The notes under the pieces were generated by a model. It did no database searches and had not been told where the DNA came from. It saw nothing but the letters and a program-made list of their open reading frames with translations. A stretch of 64,000 nt of DNA from Bombyx mori (taxonomy: Eukaryota; Arthropoda; Insecta; Lepidoptera; Bombycidae). The DNA lies in contig NC_085124.1 in the NCBI RefSeq assembly GCF_030269925.1, positions 2,542,001-2,606,000 on the forward strand, read 5' to 3'. A program made the position numbers and the translations under genes. Position 1 is the first letter of the stretch. The number at the start of each line of letters is the position of its first letter. Positions 35,961-46,685 of this stretch are shown piece by piece.

Positions 35961-36271
35961 AAAACATTACAATGTTTTCTGTGTAGGTATGTATATTCTG
36001 TCATTCTACGTGCTCACTTCAAAATATCAGATGTTATGACTTCAAGTTAACCTATTGCACATGCTTTATCTGGCCCATTAGTGACTTAACTTCGAGAGTA
36101 GTAGGTCAATGACATCTAGAACCCTCGAGATTAGAGGCAATTGGTCCGACAACGACAATTTGAACTTTTGAATTTGAAAATTTAAATTGGTTTTCACGCA
36201 CCATTCGTCGGTTTTCGTAAAGCAAGCATTTATTTAAATAGTAAATTTATTTGATGATTTCGTTCAGAGGA

Positions 36272-36345
36272 CTGGCTCGACAGTGGAACAGTTAGCGGCT
36301 CTGACTATTGCGTCATGGGTCATAGGTTCGAATTCCTCGTCGGGC
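36272..36345 (+). repeat. tRNA-like sequence (SINE head, not a functional tRNA)
   Basis: 'tggaacagttagcgg' resembles an A-box region and 'ggttcgaattcc' a B box, with about the right spacing. The body cannot be folded by eye into a clean cloverleaf and there is no acceptor stem, so I take it as a tRNA-derived SINE head. Confidence 0.4.
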
Positions 36346-36927
36346 ACAAATTCGTGTGACGAACAGATTTGTTTACTCTTTGTCTGGGTGTTCATTATCT
36401 ATATATGTACATAGGTATGTATGTCAGTCTCTAGTACCCATAACACAGAGAAAACTAATTTGCGGCCGGATGAGCGTGCATGATTTGTTCCCAGTTTTTT
36501 TTTTTTAAATTGTTTTATCTATAGAATTTTTTTTAGATTAAAATATAGTTTCCCCAAAAAAAGTTGGTTTTGATGTCGTTCTTTTGTTTATAAAACTTCT
36601 CAATAAATTATTGTACGAATATCTGATATATTATATGTATGTGTATTTTAAAATTATCGAGCCTGTGGGTTATCTGCCGTGATAAAATCAGGCGTTCTGA
36701 TGTAAGCGGCGGATAGCCGTTATTCATTTACAACTGACACTAATGTGTCCACATTTACAAGCAATATTTACACCGTGATATCTCTAAGCTTCCATAGCCC
36801 GCTAAACGCCAAGAACACCGTCCTTGTTTTGTCTATGAATCTACGGTCATCATCATTCTCCTGCCCTTCTCCCAGTCACCTGGGGTCGGCGCAATATGTT
36901 TTCTCCTTCCATACTCCTCTATCATAT

Positions 36928-37206
36928 ATGAGTCGACTATTATCAAAGCCGGCAATGTGACTTTTGGACAATTATTGGTAAATCAGAAAAACGAATTATT
37001 GACTTTGTATTCCATTGGCAGTCACAAAACTCTTCTGAACGACATCTTAGATAAATAACAGGTTAAGTTAATACTTTATTTAATGCAGGTTTTGAACCGT
37101 ATTCTTTGAAGGAAACGATTATATTCAAATCAATCTGTATTGACATATCAATAACATTTTTTTGTCCAAATGCACAGATTGCCACCTTTGATAATAGACG
37201 ACTCAT
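36928..37206 (-). mobile_element. MITE with 'atgagtcg' terminal inverted repeats, copy 2
   Basis: Reverse-orientation twin of 28235-28515, 279 bp. It is inserted in a CT-rich repeat ('cctctatcat' at its left edge). Confidence 0.85.
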
Positions 37207-37352
37207 ATGTACTATGAATCTACGGTCATCGAAATAAAGAAAAAAAATCGATAATTTTCTTTCGATGTTTCGATTTGAAAATGACATTGTCTATTTCACT
37301 CCAGTAACTCTTGAAAGTTGTTACTAGAATAACACGGAAAATTTATTTTTAT

Positions 37353-37456
37353 TTCCCTTGTAGGCAGACGAGCATACGGCCCACCTGATGGTGAGTGGTT
37401 ACCGTCGCCCATGGACTTCAGCAGTGTCAGGGGCAGAGCCAAGCCGCTGCCTACCA
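37353..37456 (-). repeat. second SINE family copy
   Basis: 'ggcccacctgatggtgagtg', 'tggacttcagcagtgtcagg' and 'gccaagccgctgcctacc'. Same family as 7490-7580. Confidence 0.7.
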
Positions 37457-37828
37457 ACTCCAGTTAAAAAACTTTGACAACAAAAGTGTTTCATAATATA
37501 GACAAAACGTCTTTACTTAAATTATAAGTGTAATACGAGTATCATGATTTTACACATGATTTATTAATAATATAATGGAACAGAATAAAATCAAATAGAA
37601 TAACATAATTTTAAATGTGAATATGGTTTCAGTAAATACTTCTGATCTTGTCATTGTTCAACTGAATGTTAATCGTTTTAAAATAATGGATTTGGTTCTA
37701 CCCAGACTCTCTTATTCTCTGGTATCCCCTGAGAAATCGGTTTTCCTTTATCCCAGTAAACGCCTTTCAACAAAACCTCAATTAATCGTAAAAAAGCAAT
37801 AATTTTATTTGCGCTGACACTTGTCTAC

Positions 37829-38140
37829 CAACCCACTGAGTTTCTCACCGAATTTTCTCAGTGGGTCGCGATTCCGATCCGGTGGTAGATTCTAAGAAGC
37901 ACTGCTCTGCTGGGGGTGTTAGAAATTCTCTCAGGGATGTTATATTTCATCCCATATCTGATCATATCCCTGGAGTGATCTCCATATTATCATTTTTCAT
38001 AAAAATAAGAATATAAATTAAAATAAGACATGACTTTAAAGGTCTTAGTTACCAGGTCATAAAAACAATTAAAAAAAAAAATGAGCCCGTGATCCCACCT
38101 ACCGGTCTGCGTGAAGTTGAAATAGCCTTTTAGACTAAAA
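37829..38140 (+). repeat. family B repeat interrupted by another poly-A retroelement
   Basis: Family B sequence runs to 'attctctcagg' (about 37935), then about 145 bp of foreign sequence ends in 'ttagttaccaggtcataaaa' and an A-run (38072-38081), then family B resumes at 'atgagcccgtga'. The insert looks like a LINE 3' end with its own tail. Confidence 0.78.
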
Positions 38141-38622
38141 AAAACTTGTCTACCCACTACCCACAGTATTGTGTTTAGCCTTTCAGATAATTTTTTTAAT
38201 GTGAAATTACAATTATTATATTTCGTGCTTATTTTCTACACTAATTACGTATTATGAACAAAAAAAAAAAACGAGACTAATTGACGTTGTCAATTTTTAT
38301 AAAAACACACCCATTGCTCTGGTTAAAATATGCGAATATTGTTGTAGGCGGTACATAAAATTTTCTTTTGATATTTAAAACTATTAAACGTTATTTTGTA
38401 ATCAAAAGCTAATCAAGGATGGTTTGTTATCCTTCAATCATCATTCGCTCCAGTACTTTCTAAGGTAGGTAAAATTATACGCCAATTAATGCTTGTACGT
38501 AATACTGACTGAACACAACACTGCTCACATCAATAATCGTATAGTTTCAAATATGTACGTGTGTAAGCAACAACAAGTAATTTTTGAAAATATATAAAAA
38601 CCAACAAGTAAATAGCTCATAC

Positions 38623-38689
38623 CGCAATCCTTGAAGAATTTAGCCTCAGCACTGGCCAAGAGCACCGCCGCAGTGATGAAAAACAACAT
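38623..38689 (-). CDS. Npc2: NPC2-like secreted sterol-binding protein, exon 1 with start codon
   Basis: Minus strand: ATG at 38689, donor GTATGA at 38622. It encodes a signal peptide (MLFFITAAVLLASAEA) and KFFKDC plus the first base of Gly. The joined gene (67+114+119+138 nt) gives 145 residues with six cysteines (22, 37, 44, 90, 97, 137), the pattern of NPC2, and 'DCGS' directly after the signal as in NPC2. NPC2-family (ML domain) proteins are small secreted or lysosomal carriers of cholesterol and other lipids; insects have several paralogues, some linked to sterol homeostasis or immune recognition. Which paralogue this is cannot be told from sequence alone. All introns fit in phase (1, 1, 0). 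The four exons span 9.3 kb. Confidence 0.94.
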
Positions 38690-38702
38690 TTTTGTTGACA
38701 AA

Positions 38703-38736
38703 ATGAGATTTGGATCGATGAAAAATAATTATAAAA
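38703..38736 (-). promoter_or_regulatory. TATA box and likely start site of NPC2-like gene
   Basis: Minus strand TTTTATAA at 38736-38729 lies 40 bp upstream of the start codon. Transcription would begin about 30 bp downstream, near 38703, giving a very short 5' UTR. No other TATA-like sequence is as well placed. Confidence 0.55.
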
Positions 38737-39098
38737 CCGCGCGCTAACGTGTTCACGACTCGCGGGCTTACGGTCAACTGGACGATGAAACAATTGCGAT
38801 TATTGTTAGGCGACTTCTATTGGCTTATAAAATGCGCAGGCGCCGGTCAAAGATCATCAAAGATCAGATACGACAACGACCGATGTTTCTTATTGAAATT
38901 TTTAGTAATTTTATGTTCGGAGAATCATTCTCAAATAACTAATTGGAACGATTACGTAACAAAACACACGTATACAAAGTACCAATTTATGTGTTCCAAG
39001 GTTTAATATATCTAAGATTATTGACGGTGTTTCTACGGCTATTTTTAATTTTATGCAAGAATTGATATTAAAGGTGTTATATAGTAAATTATTATACA

Positions 39099-39300
39099 CT
39101 AGCGACCCGCCATCGCTTCGCTTCGGAAACATTAAAACACACATGAAACCAACAAAAAAAAAATTTAAAAAAAGTAGCCTATGTTCATCAGGGACAATGT
39201 CGGCTTCTAATGGAAAAATAATTTTTCAAATCGGTCCAGTAGTTTCGGAGCCTATTCGAAACAAACAAACAAATCTTTCCTCTTTATAATATTAGTATAG
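39099..39300 (-). mobile_element. Helitron-like element (family H2)
   Basis: Starts CTAGCGACCCGCCATCGCTT (inverse of the CTAG end), ends near 'tataatattagtatagat'. Inverted relative of 18020-18227. Confidence 0.65.
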
Positions 39301-39514
39301 ATAGTATACCTATAGTTATGCATAGTAAATTTATGAACTCGATAAAAAAATACAGAGAGTTTTAAAACCTTTTATAAATCATATTTCGGTGAATTTACAT
39401 CGGTGTGAAGAATAAATGTTCACATTGTACTATCGACTTTACATCTGAAGCTTGAGGAAGCTCACATTACCATCCCTAGGTATTACCTATCATTAGCTTA
39501 ATGTATTTGTTTAG

Positions 39515-39905
39515 ACTAGAGGTCTTGTAATTGGAATTGTAAGTATGTACACTATTATGATTGTATTTTATACTTCTATAATCACAAATTTCGCCAAGAC
39601 TACACTATAAAAAATATTAACAAAGACAAACAATATTTAATCTCAATTTGACAACAGACGTCAAGAACAAAAGTTCGACAATAAATAGTATGCATGCGTG
39701 TGTGCGTCAAATACATGGTATGTAGTGTGTGTAATGTTTTCTTTATTGATTTAATGTATCGTTTATGCATTATTAAAAAAAAAAATTGCATTGTGCCCTT
39801 CTTCTCTATGTTCTCTATAAGTGTGGAAATTTTCATACTCCTCCGTCCGCGCAATTTTCGTAAAAAGGGATACAAAGTTTTTTTGCTTCACGTATTAATA
39901 TATAG
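39515..39905 (-). mobile_element. Helitron-like element (family H4)
   Basis: CTAGAGGTC at 39515, 'tataatcacaaatttcgcca', 'ctccgtccgcgcaattttcg' and 'tcacgtattaatatatagat'. Very similar to 42482-42897. Confidence 0.7.
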
Positions 39906-39909
39906 ATGC

Positions 39910-40900
39910 CCATTTAAACCAATGACATAATGTCCGGTCTACAAGCGTATTCTTTGACGGCGACCGGAAGAACACAGATACAATTGGTACGGGAAAATAC
40001 TTACATACCGCAAATATTCACTGAATACTGATTACAGTTAAATAGTATCTAAACAAGGAACATTGTTTTTATCGTTAATAATTAATTTAAACCGTTTTCG
40101 AGAACCACAAATTAAGGAAAAAAAAAACGTGATAAAAGATGATTTATATCAAACTCACAACCATGAGTATAACACACACAGGGACGTCTTAAATTAGGCT
40201 CGGGCCCTTTTGCACACAAGAATTTGAGGAAAGTAAAAAAAGCGAATTATAATAACATTTTTTTACTGAGTATGACCATTTATTATAGGTAATCAAATAC
40301 AGTATGATATAATATGTCATTAAGGATATTAGAATGCTGCTGGTTTTTTGGTTACGATTGCTAGATGGTGTACTTAGTAAATTAGGTAGGATGCGTTCGG
40401 TAATATTATTAATTAGTACAGTAGGAATAGGCGCAGTCATCAATATAATGGCGTAGTATAATAATATGCCTTGTAAATACCTTCTGATAAGATTACTGAT
40501 TTGTGAAAAAAGTGTAATGTGCCCGACAAAAATGTTTTAAGAATAAATGTGTGAGAGAAATTGTCGGTCCTTAGGGGCCCCCTGAGAATGGGGGCCCAGG
40601 GCACGGGCCCCGTGTGCCCTTATGGTAAAGACGGTATTCACACACACCTTTTAATTTAATAGAAGACGTTTTGAACGCATCATTTGTTCGTCTACTGCAA
40701 TGGTTCTCAACCTTTCACACACCTGTACATCTGCAAAACAGATGTATGAAAGCTGATGTCATATTTTAAAATTAGTAATATCGAACCGCATGTTCCATTG
40801 TTCAATGAATTCTCCACTATGGTAAGTGGATAAGGCTGTGGAACCATTGAATGAATTCTTTTTCTTCAAACTCTCCGTACTCAGGTAGTAGGAAGGGGCT
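39910..40900. other. intergenic; GC-rich terminal-repeat-like block at 40190-40640
   Basis: Mostly unrecognised. 'gggcccagggcacgggcccc' near 40590 and 'cgggcccttttgcacac' near 40200 look like opposed ends of a DNA element, but I could not establish target duplications. Confidence 0.35.
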
Positions 40901-40904
40901 TGGT

Positions 40905-41505
40905 TTGTGACGTAGTCAGTAAGCATCTATAATCTATATAAACATGTATCGTTTAATTAGGAGAGTAGCCGGTCACCGTTCCCGTCGAACCCGTCGCTTG
41001 CGATGAAGGGCTCGACGAGTAAATTAACCCATAGTCACAGCCCACTGAGTTTCTCGCCGGATCTTCTCAGTGGGTCGCGTTTCCGATACGGTGGTAGATT
41101 CTGCGAAGCACGACTCTTGCTAGGGTTCGTGTTAGCATCGTCGTCAGGTTTGAGCCCCGTGAGCTCACCTACTAGTTAGGGTTACGCTGGAATAGCCTCT
41201 CTAAGCTACCAGCTTAGGTAGGAAAAAAAAAGGAGAGTAGTAATAAATCATACTTAGAAGTGTTCAGTCGTTTATTTCTTTAGTTTTTTAGACTACATGG
41301 CTCATTTTTAGATCAACATTTTTGTTCCATAAGCGTCCAAACCAATATCGAGTCGTGCGTTAGTTTCTAGTGTTCACTCCGTACCCGTCTATAAGGACGG
41401 GACTAAGGTGTTCAAACGACTGAACACTTCTAAGTATGATTTATTAATACTCTCCTAATTAAACGATACATGTTTATATAGATGCTTACTTACTACGTTA
41501 CAGGT
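40905..41505. mobile_element. long-TIR MITE split by a family B insertion
   Basis: The left arm ('gtaagcatctat', 'acatgtatcgtttaattagg') and the right arm ('cctaattaaacgatacatgt', 'atagatgcttac') are inverse complements. The arms continue beyond the insertion as 'aatcatacttagaagtgttc' (41247-) and its inverse ('gaacacttctaagtatgatt'). The family B copy at about 40971-41232 is flanked by GGAGAGTAG on both sides. Confidence 0.78.
40971..41232 (+). repeat. family B retroelement with 9-bp target duplication
   Basis: 'ccggtcaccgttcccgtcga', 'agcccactgagtttctcgcc', 'gagccccgtgagctcaccta' and 'agcttaggtaggaaaaaaaa'. GGAGAGTAG occurs immediately before it and after the A-run. Confidence 0.85.
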
Positions 41506-41847
41506 TGTGCCATTGCTGATGTCCATGAGCGGCGGTAACCCCCGTCAAGACCGTAAGCTTATCCACCTACTTACATTAAATAAAAAATATCTTGAATATT
41601 TCCGGAGCGCAGTGACGTCTTCAAACAAAGTTTTAATTGCTATTGAATGCACTTATATGCAGTTCGCTGTTTGTTACCTGTCATTGGCGAAATATAAGGA
41701 CCATCATTTAATTTATTAACTGGTGCAACTGCTATAGCAATAAGAAATACTTATTTAATCATAATAATAATAATACTATAGCCAAATAAAACTCAGTATA
41801 GGGGAAGTTTTTAATTTCATATTTAAATCAATCAAATCTATTAACAA

Positions 41848-42056
41848 CTAGCCATACTCACCCGCTTCGCTGGGCATTTAAAATTAACATTATTATTAGT
41901 GTCATTATTATTAGGGAGTCCAACATTCATATAAATATTAGCCTATCCATTAAGTACATGTATTTTCTACACGGATACCAAGTTTCAAGTCAATCGGATG
42001 CATAGTTCAGTAGTTATAACGGAACATCCGTAAAGACCACTGTAGATTTATATACT
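41848..42056 (-). mobile_element. Helitron-like element (family H3)
   Basis: CTAGCCATACTCACCCGCTT start, inverse of the end of 25120-25340, with matching interior blocks. Confidence 0.65.
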
Positions 42057-42079
42057 TCTGCTTCTTCTTCTCAATCGTT

Positions 42080-42334
42080 TCACTCTTGACAGAGTGGTCG
42101 TGTAGTGTTGGAAGGGGCAGACTTGATGCGTCTCACGATGTCGCGCCATCTCTCCCTGCTCGAGGCCATTCTATTGCACTCATTTAGGGGACCTCCCACT
42201 GCAGTTTTAATTTGGTCGGTCCACCGCATTGGTGGCCTCCCGCGCAGTCTTGTACCATCAACGCTTCCCTGTACAACGAGGCATTCTATGAACCGGCCAT
42301 CTCGTCGCGAAACGTGTCCTAAGAAATCCACCAT
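42080..42334 (-). pseudogene. LINE (RTE-like) ORF2 C-terminal fragment
   Basis: An 84-codon minus-strand frame encodes LGHVSRRDGRFIECLVVQGS, then RLRGRPPMRWTDQI, then SSRERWRDIVRRI. 'GH..R..D.R.......G.R..GRPP.RW.D.I' followed by 'R..W' is the well-known C-terminal tail of RTE-type and related non-LTR ORF2 proteins. Only this tail is left, so it is a 5'-truncated copy. Confidence 0.7.
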
Positions 42335-42481
42335 AACTACCTACCTACCTACTATAGCAACATACCTAATATAGCAAATAGACGGTGCTTGATGCCGAGT
42401 TCCTGAAGTATCGAGATTTATATACTAATTTAATTTAAACTAGTTTAAATAAGAAGACATTAAAATTTGTCAAATTTAAGA

Positions 42482-42897
42482 CTAGAGGTCCCGCAGTAGT
42501 CGAAATTCGACTAATTTATTGGAATTGTAAGTTTGTACACTATTATGATTGTATTTTATACTTCTATAATCACAAATTTCGCCAAGACTACACTATAAAA
42601 AATATTAATAAAGACAAACAATATTTAATCTATTCTCAATTTGACCACAGACGTCAAGAACAAAAGTTTGACAATAAATAGTATGCATGCGTGTGTGCGT
42701 CAAATACATGTATGTAGTGTGTGTAATGTTTTATTTATTGATTTAATGTATCTTTTATGCATTATTTTAAAAAAATATTAGCATTGTGCACTTCTTCTCT
42801 ATATTCTCTATAAGTGTGGAAAATTTCATACTCCTCCGTCCGCGCAATTTTCGTAAAAAGGGATACAAAGTTTTTGCTTCACGTATTAATATATAGA
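42482..42897 (-). mobile_element. Helitron-like element (family H4)
   Basis: CTAGAGGTCCCGCAGTAGTC at 42482, then the same blocks as 39515-39905, ending 'acgtattaatatatagat'. Longer at the CTAG end than the other copies. Confidence 0.72.
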
Positions 42898-42899
42898 TT

Positions 42900-43740
42900 A
42901 TGTGATATGTCGGTCAACTATCTGCACGTTAGTTTCGTGTTCTAACATATTAAAGCGAATTCGTTTGTTTTTAAGTTCCACAACCAAGAGTTATCGCATC
43001 CAACAGCACGTAAGTGACTTCAACTTTAGATAGCGTAACTTTGTTGCAACAATAAACTAGTTTTATTTGAATAACTTCTCACCAGGATTATCGGGAATGA
43101 CGTAAGTTGAAATATGTAAACAAGTAATAATTATAGCATAGAATAATATAAAATAATAACCAAGACCAATTTTGTTCGACGCAGCGGATGATTCCCAAGA
43201 ACTGGTAGCAGGTCTCTTCAGTATAACTGTGATTTTCAATAACTGTGTTTGGAAATTATAATCTGAATTAATTAAAAAAAATTAATAAATGAAAGAATTT
43301 TATTTATCTGGCAGCTCGCAATGGTAGTTGCATACCGTCACTCACAAGTTATCTCAGACGTGCAGCCAAGCTACTACCTACTTCTCTGGACTCTTTTTCA
43401 AACACGAAGGATATTAAAAGATAGGAGGGAAGATAATTCCAGAGCCAGGTACGGATGTGGCTCAAGTTTGTGTTCTAGTTGTAGTATCTATAGGGTTTAA
43501 TTAAGGCCGATTGCACCACAACTTCTTATTCAAAGGTAATACTTGTAGGCAAGCGTTACGCTACATACGCAGCAAATATTTTCGATGCGTTTATGTAAAC
43601 GCTACGTTCTCTTAATTTCGCACTTGGATGCATTCGAATTTGGGTCGTGAATTCACAAAAAAACAGAAGCAAAAGACGCCGTCTAAATGCGATTTATATC
43701 GCGCATCTGGAGCCCTGATTACAATACTGCGAATAATGTT
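42900..43740. other. intergenic, nothing recognised
   Basis: No open frame with family resemblance and no repeat that I can name. Confidence 0.4.
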
Positions 43741-43743
43741 TTT

Positions 43744-43832
43744 GTTTTTTTTTCGTACATAATCATCGGAAGCCTAAAGAGCTATTCCAGCTTTGCGTGG
43801 ATCGGTAGGTGAGCTCACAGGCTCAACCTGGG
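43744..43832 (-). repeat. family B fragment
   Basis: T-run, 'gagctattccagctttgcgt' and 'ggtgagctcacaggctcaac'. Only the 3' end. Confidence 0.6.
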
Positions 43833-43964
43833 AGAATTACTTATATCTTTATTACGTATTTTACATTCTCCGTGCCGTATTCCAGACCCAAGGCTGTGAC
43901 CAGGCGAGAAAGCCGTGATCGATGAGGCTCTAAGGCAAATTAAATAAGTTTTGGAGTCCAGTGT

Positions 43965-44037
43965 GCTTAGTGCGAGTTTTCGTTTGACGTTCGTAGACGT
44001 TTGCCTACGTTTGCCGCTAGAGGCGCTGTTCCAACCA
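43965..44037 (+). mobile_element. fragment of the 34962-35134 MITE family
   Basis: 'gtgtgcttagtgcgagtttt' and 'cgctgttccaacc'. One end only. Confidence 0.5.
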
Positions 44038-44123
44038 TGTACTATAGTGCATTTATTACTATATTGGTGATGCGATGTCGAACTAGAATAGACCTTAGTA
44101 GTCGTAAAAGACGCCCAAAACAC

Positions 44124-44427
44124 GTCATTACGGATCCTCCCGATCCATTAACGGTGCTTTTAGGTACTACAAGCACCGGTCACCGTCCTCGTCGAACCCG
44201 TCGCTTGTGACGAAGGGCTCGACGAACCAATTAACACAGCCCACTGAGTTTCTCGCCGGATCTTCTCAGTGGGTCACGTTTCCGATCCGGTGGTAGATTC
44301 TGCAAAGCACTGCCCTTGCTAGGGTCAGTGTTAGCATCACTCCGGTTTGAGCCCCGTGAGCTCACCTACTAGTTAAGGTTACGCTGAAATAGCCTCTCAA
44401 GGCTATCAGCTTAGGTAGAAAAAAAAA
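44124..44427 (+). repeat. family B retroelement, long copy
   Basis: 'cggatcctcccgatccatta', 'aggtactacaagcaccggtc', 'gccggatcttctcagtgggt' and 'atcagcttaggtagaaaaaa'. Confidence 0.88.
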
Positions 44428-44518
44428 GAACAAAAGAAGTAAAAGACAACCGAGGGATTCGTCAGAGAATCGAACCAATAGTCTCTGAGGTATATACAAA
44501 TGTACAGCGACCACATTG

Positions 44519-44671
44519 CTAGTAGTAGGAGGCGTTGCAGGCCCGCACGGGTAGGTTCTTTTTTTTTTATTGCTTAGATGGGTTGACGAGCTCACAGCCC
44601 ACCTGGTGTTATGTGGTTACTGGAGCCCATAGTCATCCACAACGTAAATGCGCCACCCACCTTGAGATATC
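44519..44671 (-). repeat. Bm1 fragments cut by a Helitron-like element
   Basis: A short plus-strand head piece ('gcccgcacgggtaggt', to about 44557) abuts an antisense Bm1 3' half (44558-44669, ending 'acccaccttgagata'), which stops exactly where the element at 44671 begins. Confidence 0.75.
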
Positions 44672-45199
44672 TAATATATAAAATTCTCGTGTCACAATGT
44701 TCGTTCCCATACTCCTCCGAAACCGCTTGACCGATTCTCATGAAATTTTTTATGCATATTCAGTAAGCCTGAGAATCGGCTACTATCTATTTTTCATACC
44801 CCTAAGTGATAAGGGTTGTCCACCCCTAACATATTTTTTTATTTGGACTTTTTTTTTGTTATAATGAGATATTATGTGGTTGAATGAGGTTTTGTTATTT
44901 TTATTATATATTCCCTCATCGTTCACAGCACTACATACCTCTTTCACTCATTTACCACATCCTTACACACTTTATTTTTTTTTGGTCAGTTGGAAATCGC
45001 CGGACTTCCGCCCTTTTCTGGGGATACTGGGCAGGGTATGTCAGAGTCGAACTGACTAAAACCTCCTGTCGCTCAACAACCAACGTCCAAACCTCGCATG
45101 AGACAGAACTACACTTACAATAAGTTAGTTTTTTTTTGTACGCTAGAAATTCCCTAGAAATCTTATATATGGCAAAACAATGTTTGCCGGGTCAGCTAG
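44671..45199 (+). mobile_element. Helitron-like element, full length
   Basis: Starts TCTAATATATAAAATTCTCG after an A and ends TTTGCCGGGTCAGCTAG before a T, satisfying the Helitron rule (5' TC, 3' CTAG-type end, insertion between A and T). Carries 'gttcgttcccatactcctcc', typical of lepidopteran copies. 529 bp, no Rep/helicase. Confidence 0.78.
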
Positions 45200-45204
45200 T
45201 AATA

Positions 45205-46680
45205 TAATATAAATATAATAGGTAACATCATACGGATTATTAAATTTCTGATCATAGATTATACACTTAATATGTTTGAGAGTTCTGATGTTGTTTCTGT
45301 TTGAATGGTGAGACGTACAATGCAATTGAGACTTGGAGCTCATATTTCAAGATGGGTGACGCTTTCGCGCTCTGATCTTAAATCTATATCGTTCATTGTA
45401 TCAATAAAGTCGTTATTCTAGTATTTATTTCTATAAACGATAGTTTTAAGTTGCCTATTTGCATCATCAAAAAAAAACTATCTCCAGTCCATTTAAGTAT
45501 GATTCATTTAATAAGAAAACGGAATAAGTACTAATCATACTTGCTTTATCTTGGAGGAAAAAGTACGAGTGTGGTGACTAAAATTCGTCGTACATGAGCC
45601 AAGTAACGTGGGTTGTTGCTGCTTGTGACGTTGACGTATGGGCCAAGGCATAAGCACGACAACCTTTCGATATTCATCGAATTCAGTTTAAGATTAAAGT
45701 GATGAATGAGGGTAAGAATATAAAAAATTAATAGTCGTCCATGACTACGGAAGCCATTGAGTAATCGTAACGTCCGAAATAATATGATGACATTTATAAA
45801 ACGCGAGATGAAATCGTAAAAGTATTTTTAATTATGTCTGCGAGTCTCAAAAACTGAAGGGAATACTAAGAATAATGGAGTTAAGAAGAATAGTGGAGCT
45901 CTAACACGTTTTAAAGTCGTCATAGAAAATATAAAAATGAATTACGGGCCAAAAATAAAAAAAAATAAAAAATGTGTGGTGCCGTGGGACACCGGATAGG
46001 AACGAAGTTCCTTATTTATAAAAATATTAATTTTAAGTTCTATTCGAGGTATAAAGAAAATAAAACTGAAGGTTTCGCAACAACCCACGGTCATTCAGTA
46101 ACGTGCGAACTTATTGTGGTACACTTCATTCACGGTTGTTTGCATAAGAGTTAGTGTATTGCGCAAACGAACGCTCTGAGATCGTGGTCAATGAATGATA
46201 AAAAATATGTTATTTTTTGTTGGTTATTACAAAGTTAAGTCGTACACTGTGTGCATCACTAATAAAAATCTTACGTTACGGACGTTTTTCCCGGTTAGAG
46301 TACCCCTCCGCATCGTCCCATGAGAAACTTCGTTCCAAATCTAAAAAAAAGCGGTTCGGTTTCATTGCTCGCTTGTCGCTTTTAACTCGAAATTACGAAG
46401 TAAGCAGGAAGCAAGCGTTTGATTCACCGGCGGTACCTACTCGACAATTGCTCCATGCTCTTGAAGTATCACCACTGTATACAAATCAAATCTGTCTTCT
46501 GGATAGAGATTTATACTACGTTTTCAATTTTCTGAAACAATATGCATAATATAAAGTTGCATATGACAATGTATGTGGGACGTAGGTACAGTATTTTTTT
46601 GACGCGCATAAACATTATTGCTTCGTAGGAAGATGATTGTGTTTAAATGAAATACAATTGTTTTGTTAATGAAATAGTAG
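45205..46680. other. intergenic, nothing recognised
   Basis: About 1.5 kb. A 110-codon plus-strand open frame at 46217-46549 has no recognisable domain, no splice context and no codon bias different from its surroundings, so it is not called. Confidence 0.4.
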
Positions 46681-46685
46681 CAACA

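Larger units (their letters stand above)
32160..38616 (-). other. NPC2-like gene, intron 1
   Basis: 6.5-kb first intron, mostly repeats: family B (32251-32568, 34021-34206, 35136-35307, 37829-38140), Bm1 (32745-33000, 35726-35960), MITEs (34962-35134, 36928-37206), a second SINE family copy (37353-37456) and a tRNA-like block (36272-36345). 33010-34010 and 35960-36260 contain nothing recognised. Confidence 0.6.

Noticed and set aside
36272..36345. tRNA gene
   Set aside because: A and B boxes are present but the stems do not pair; more likely a tRNA-derived SINE head.
34962..37206. CRISPR-like or regularly spaced repeat array
   Set aside because: Repeats are dispersed transposons of different lengths and orientations; the genome is clearly eukaryotic.
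40190..40640. Complete DNA transposon with GC-rich ends
   Set aside because: The two GC-rich blocks are only loosely inverse to each other and no target duplication was found.
46217..46549. 110-codon plus-strand frame
   Set aside because: No domain, no codon bias, no promoter or splice signals; compatible with chance in this stretch.
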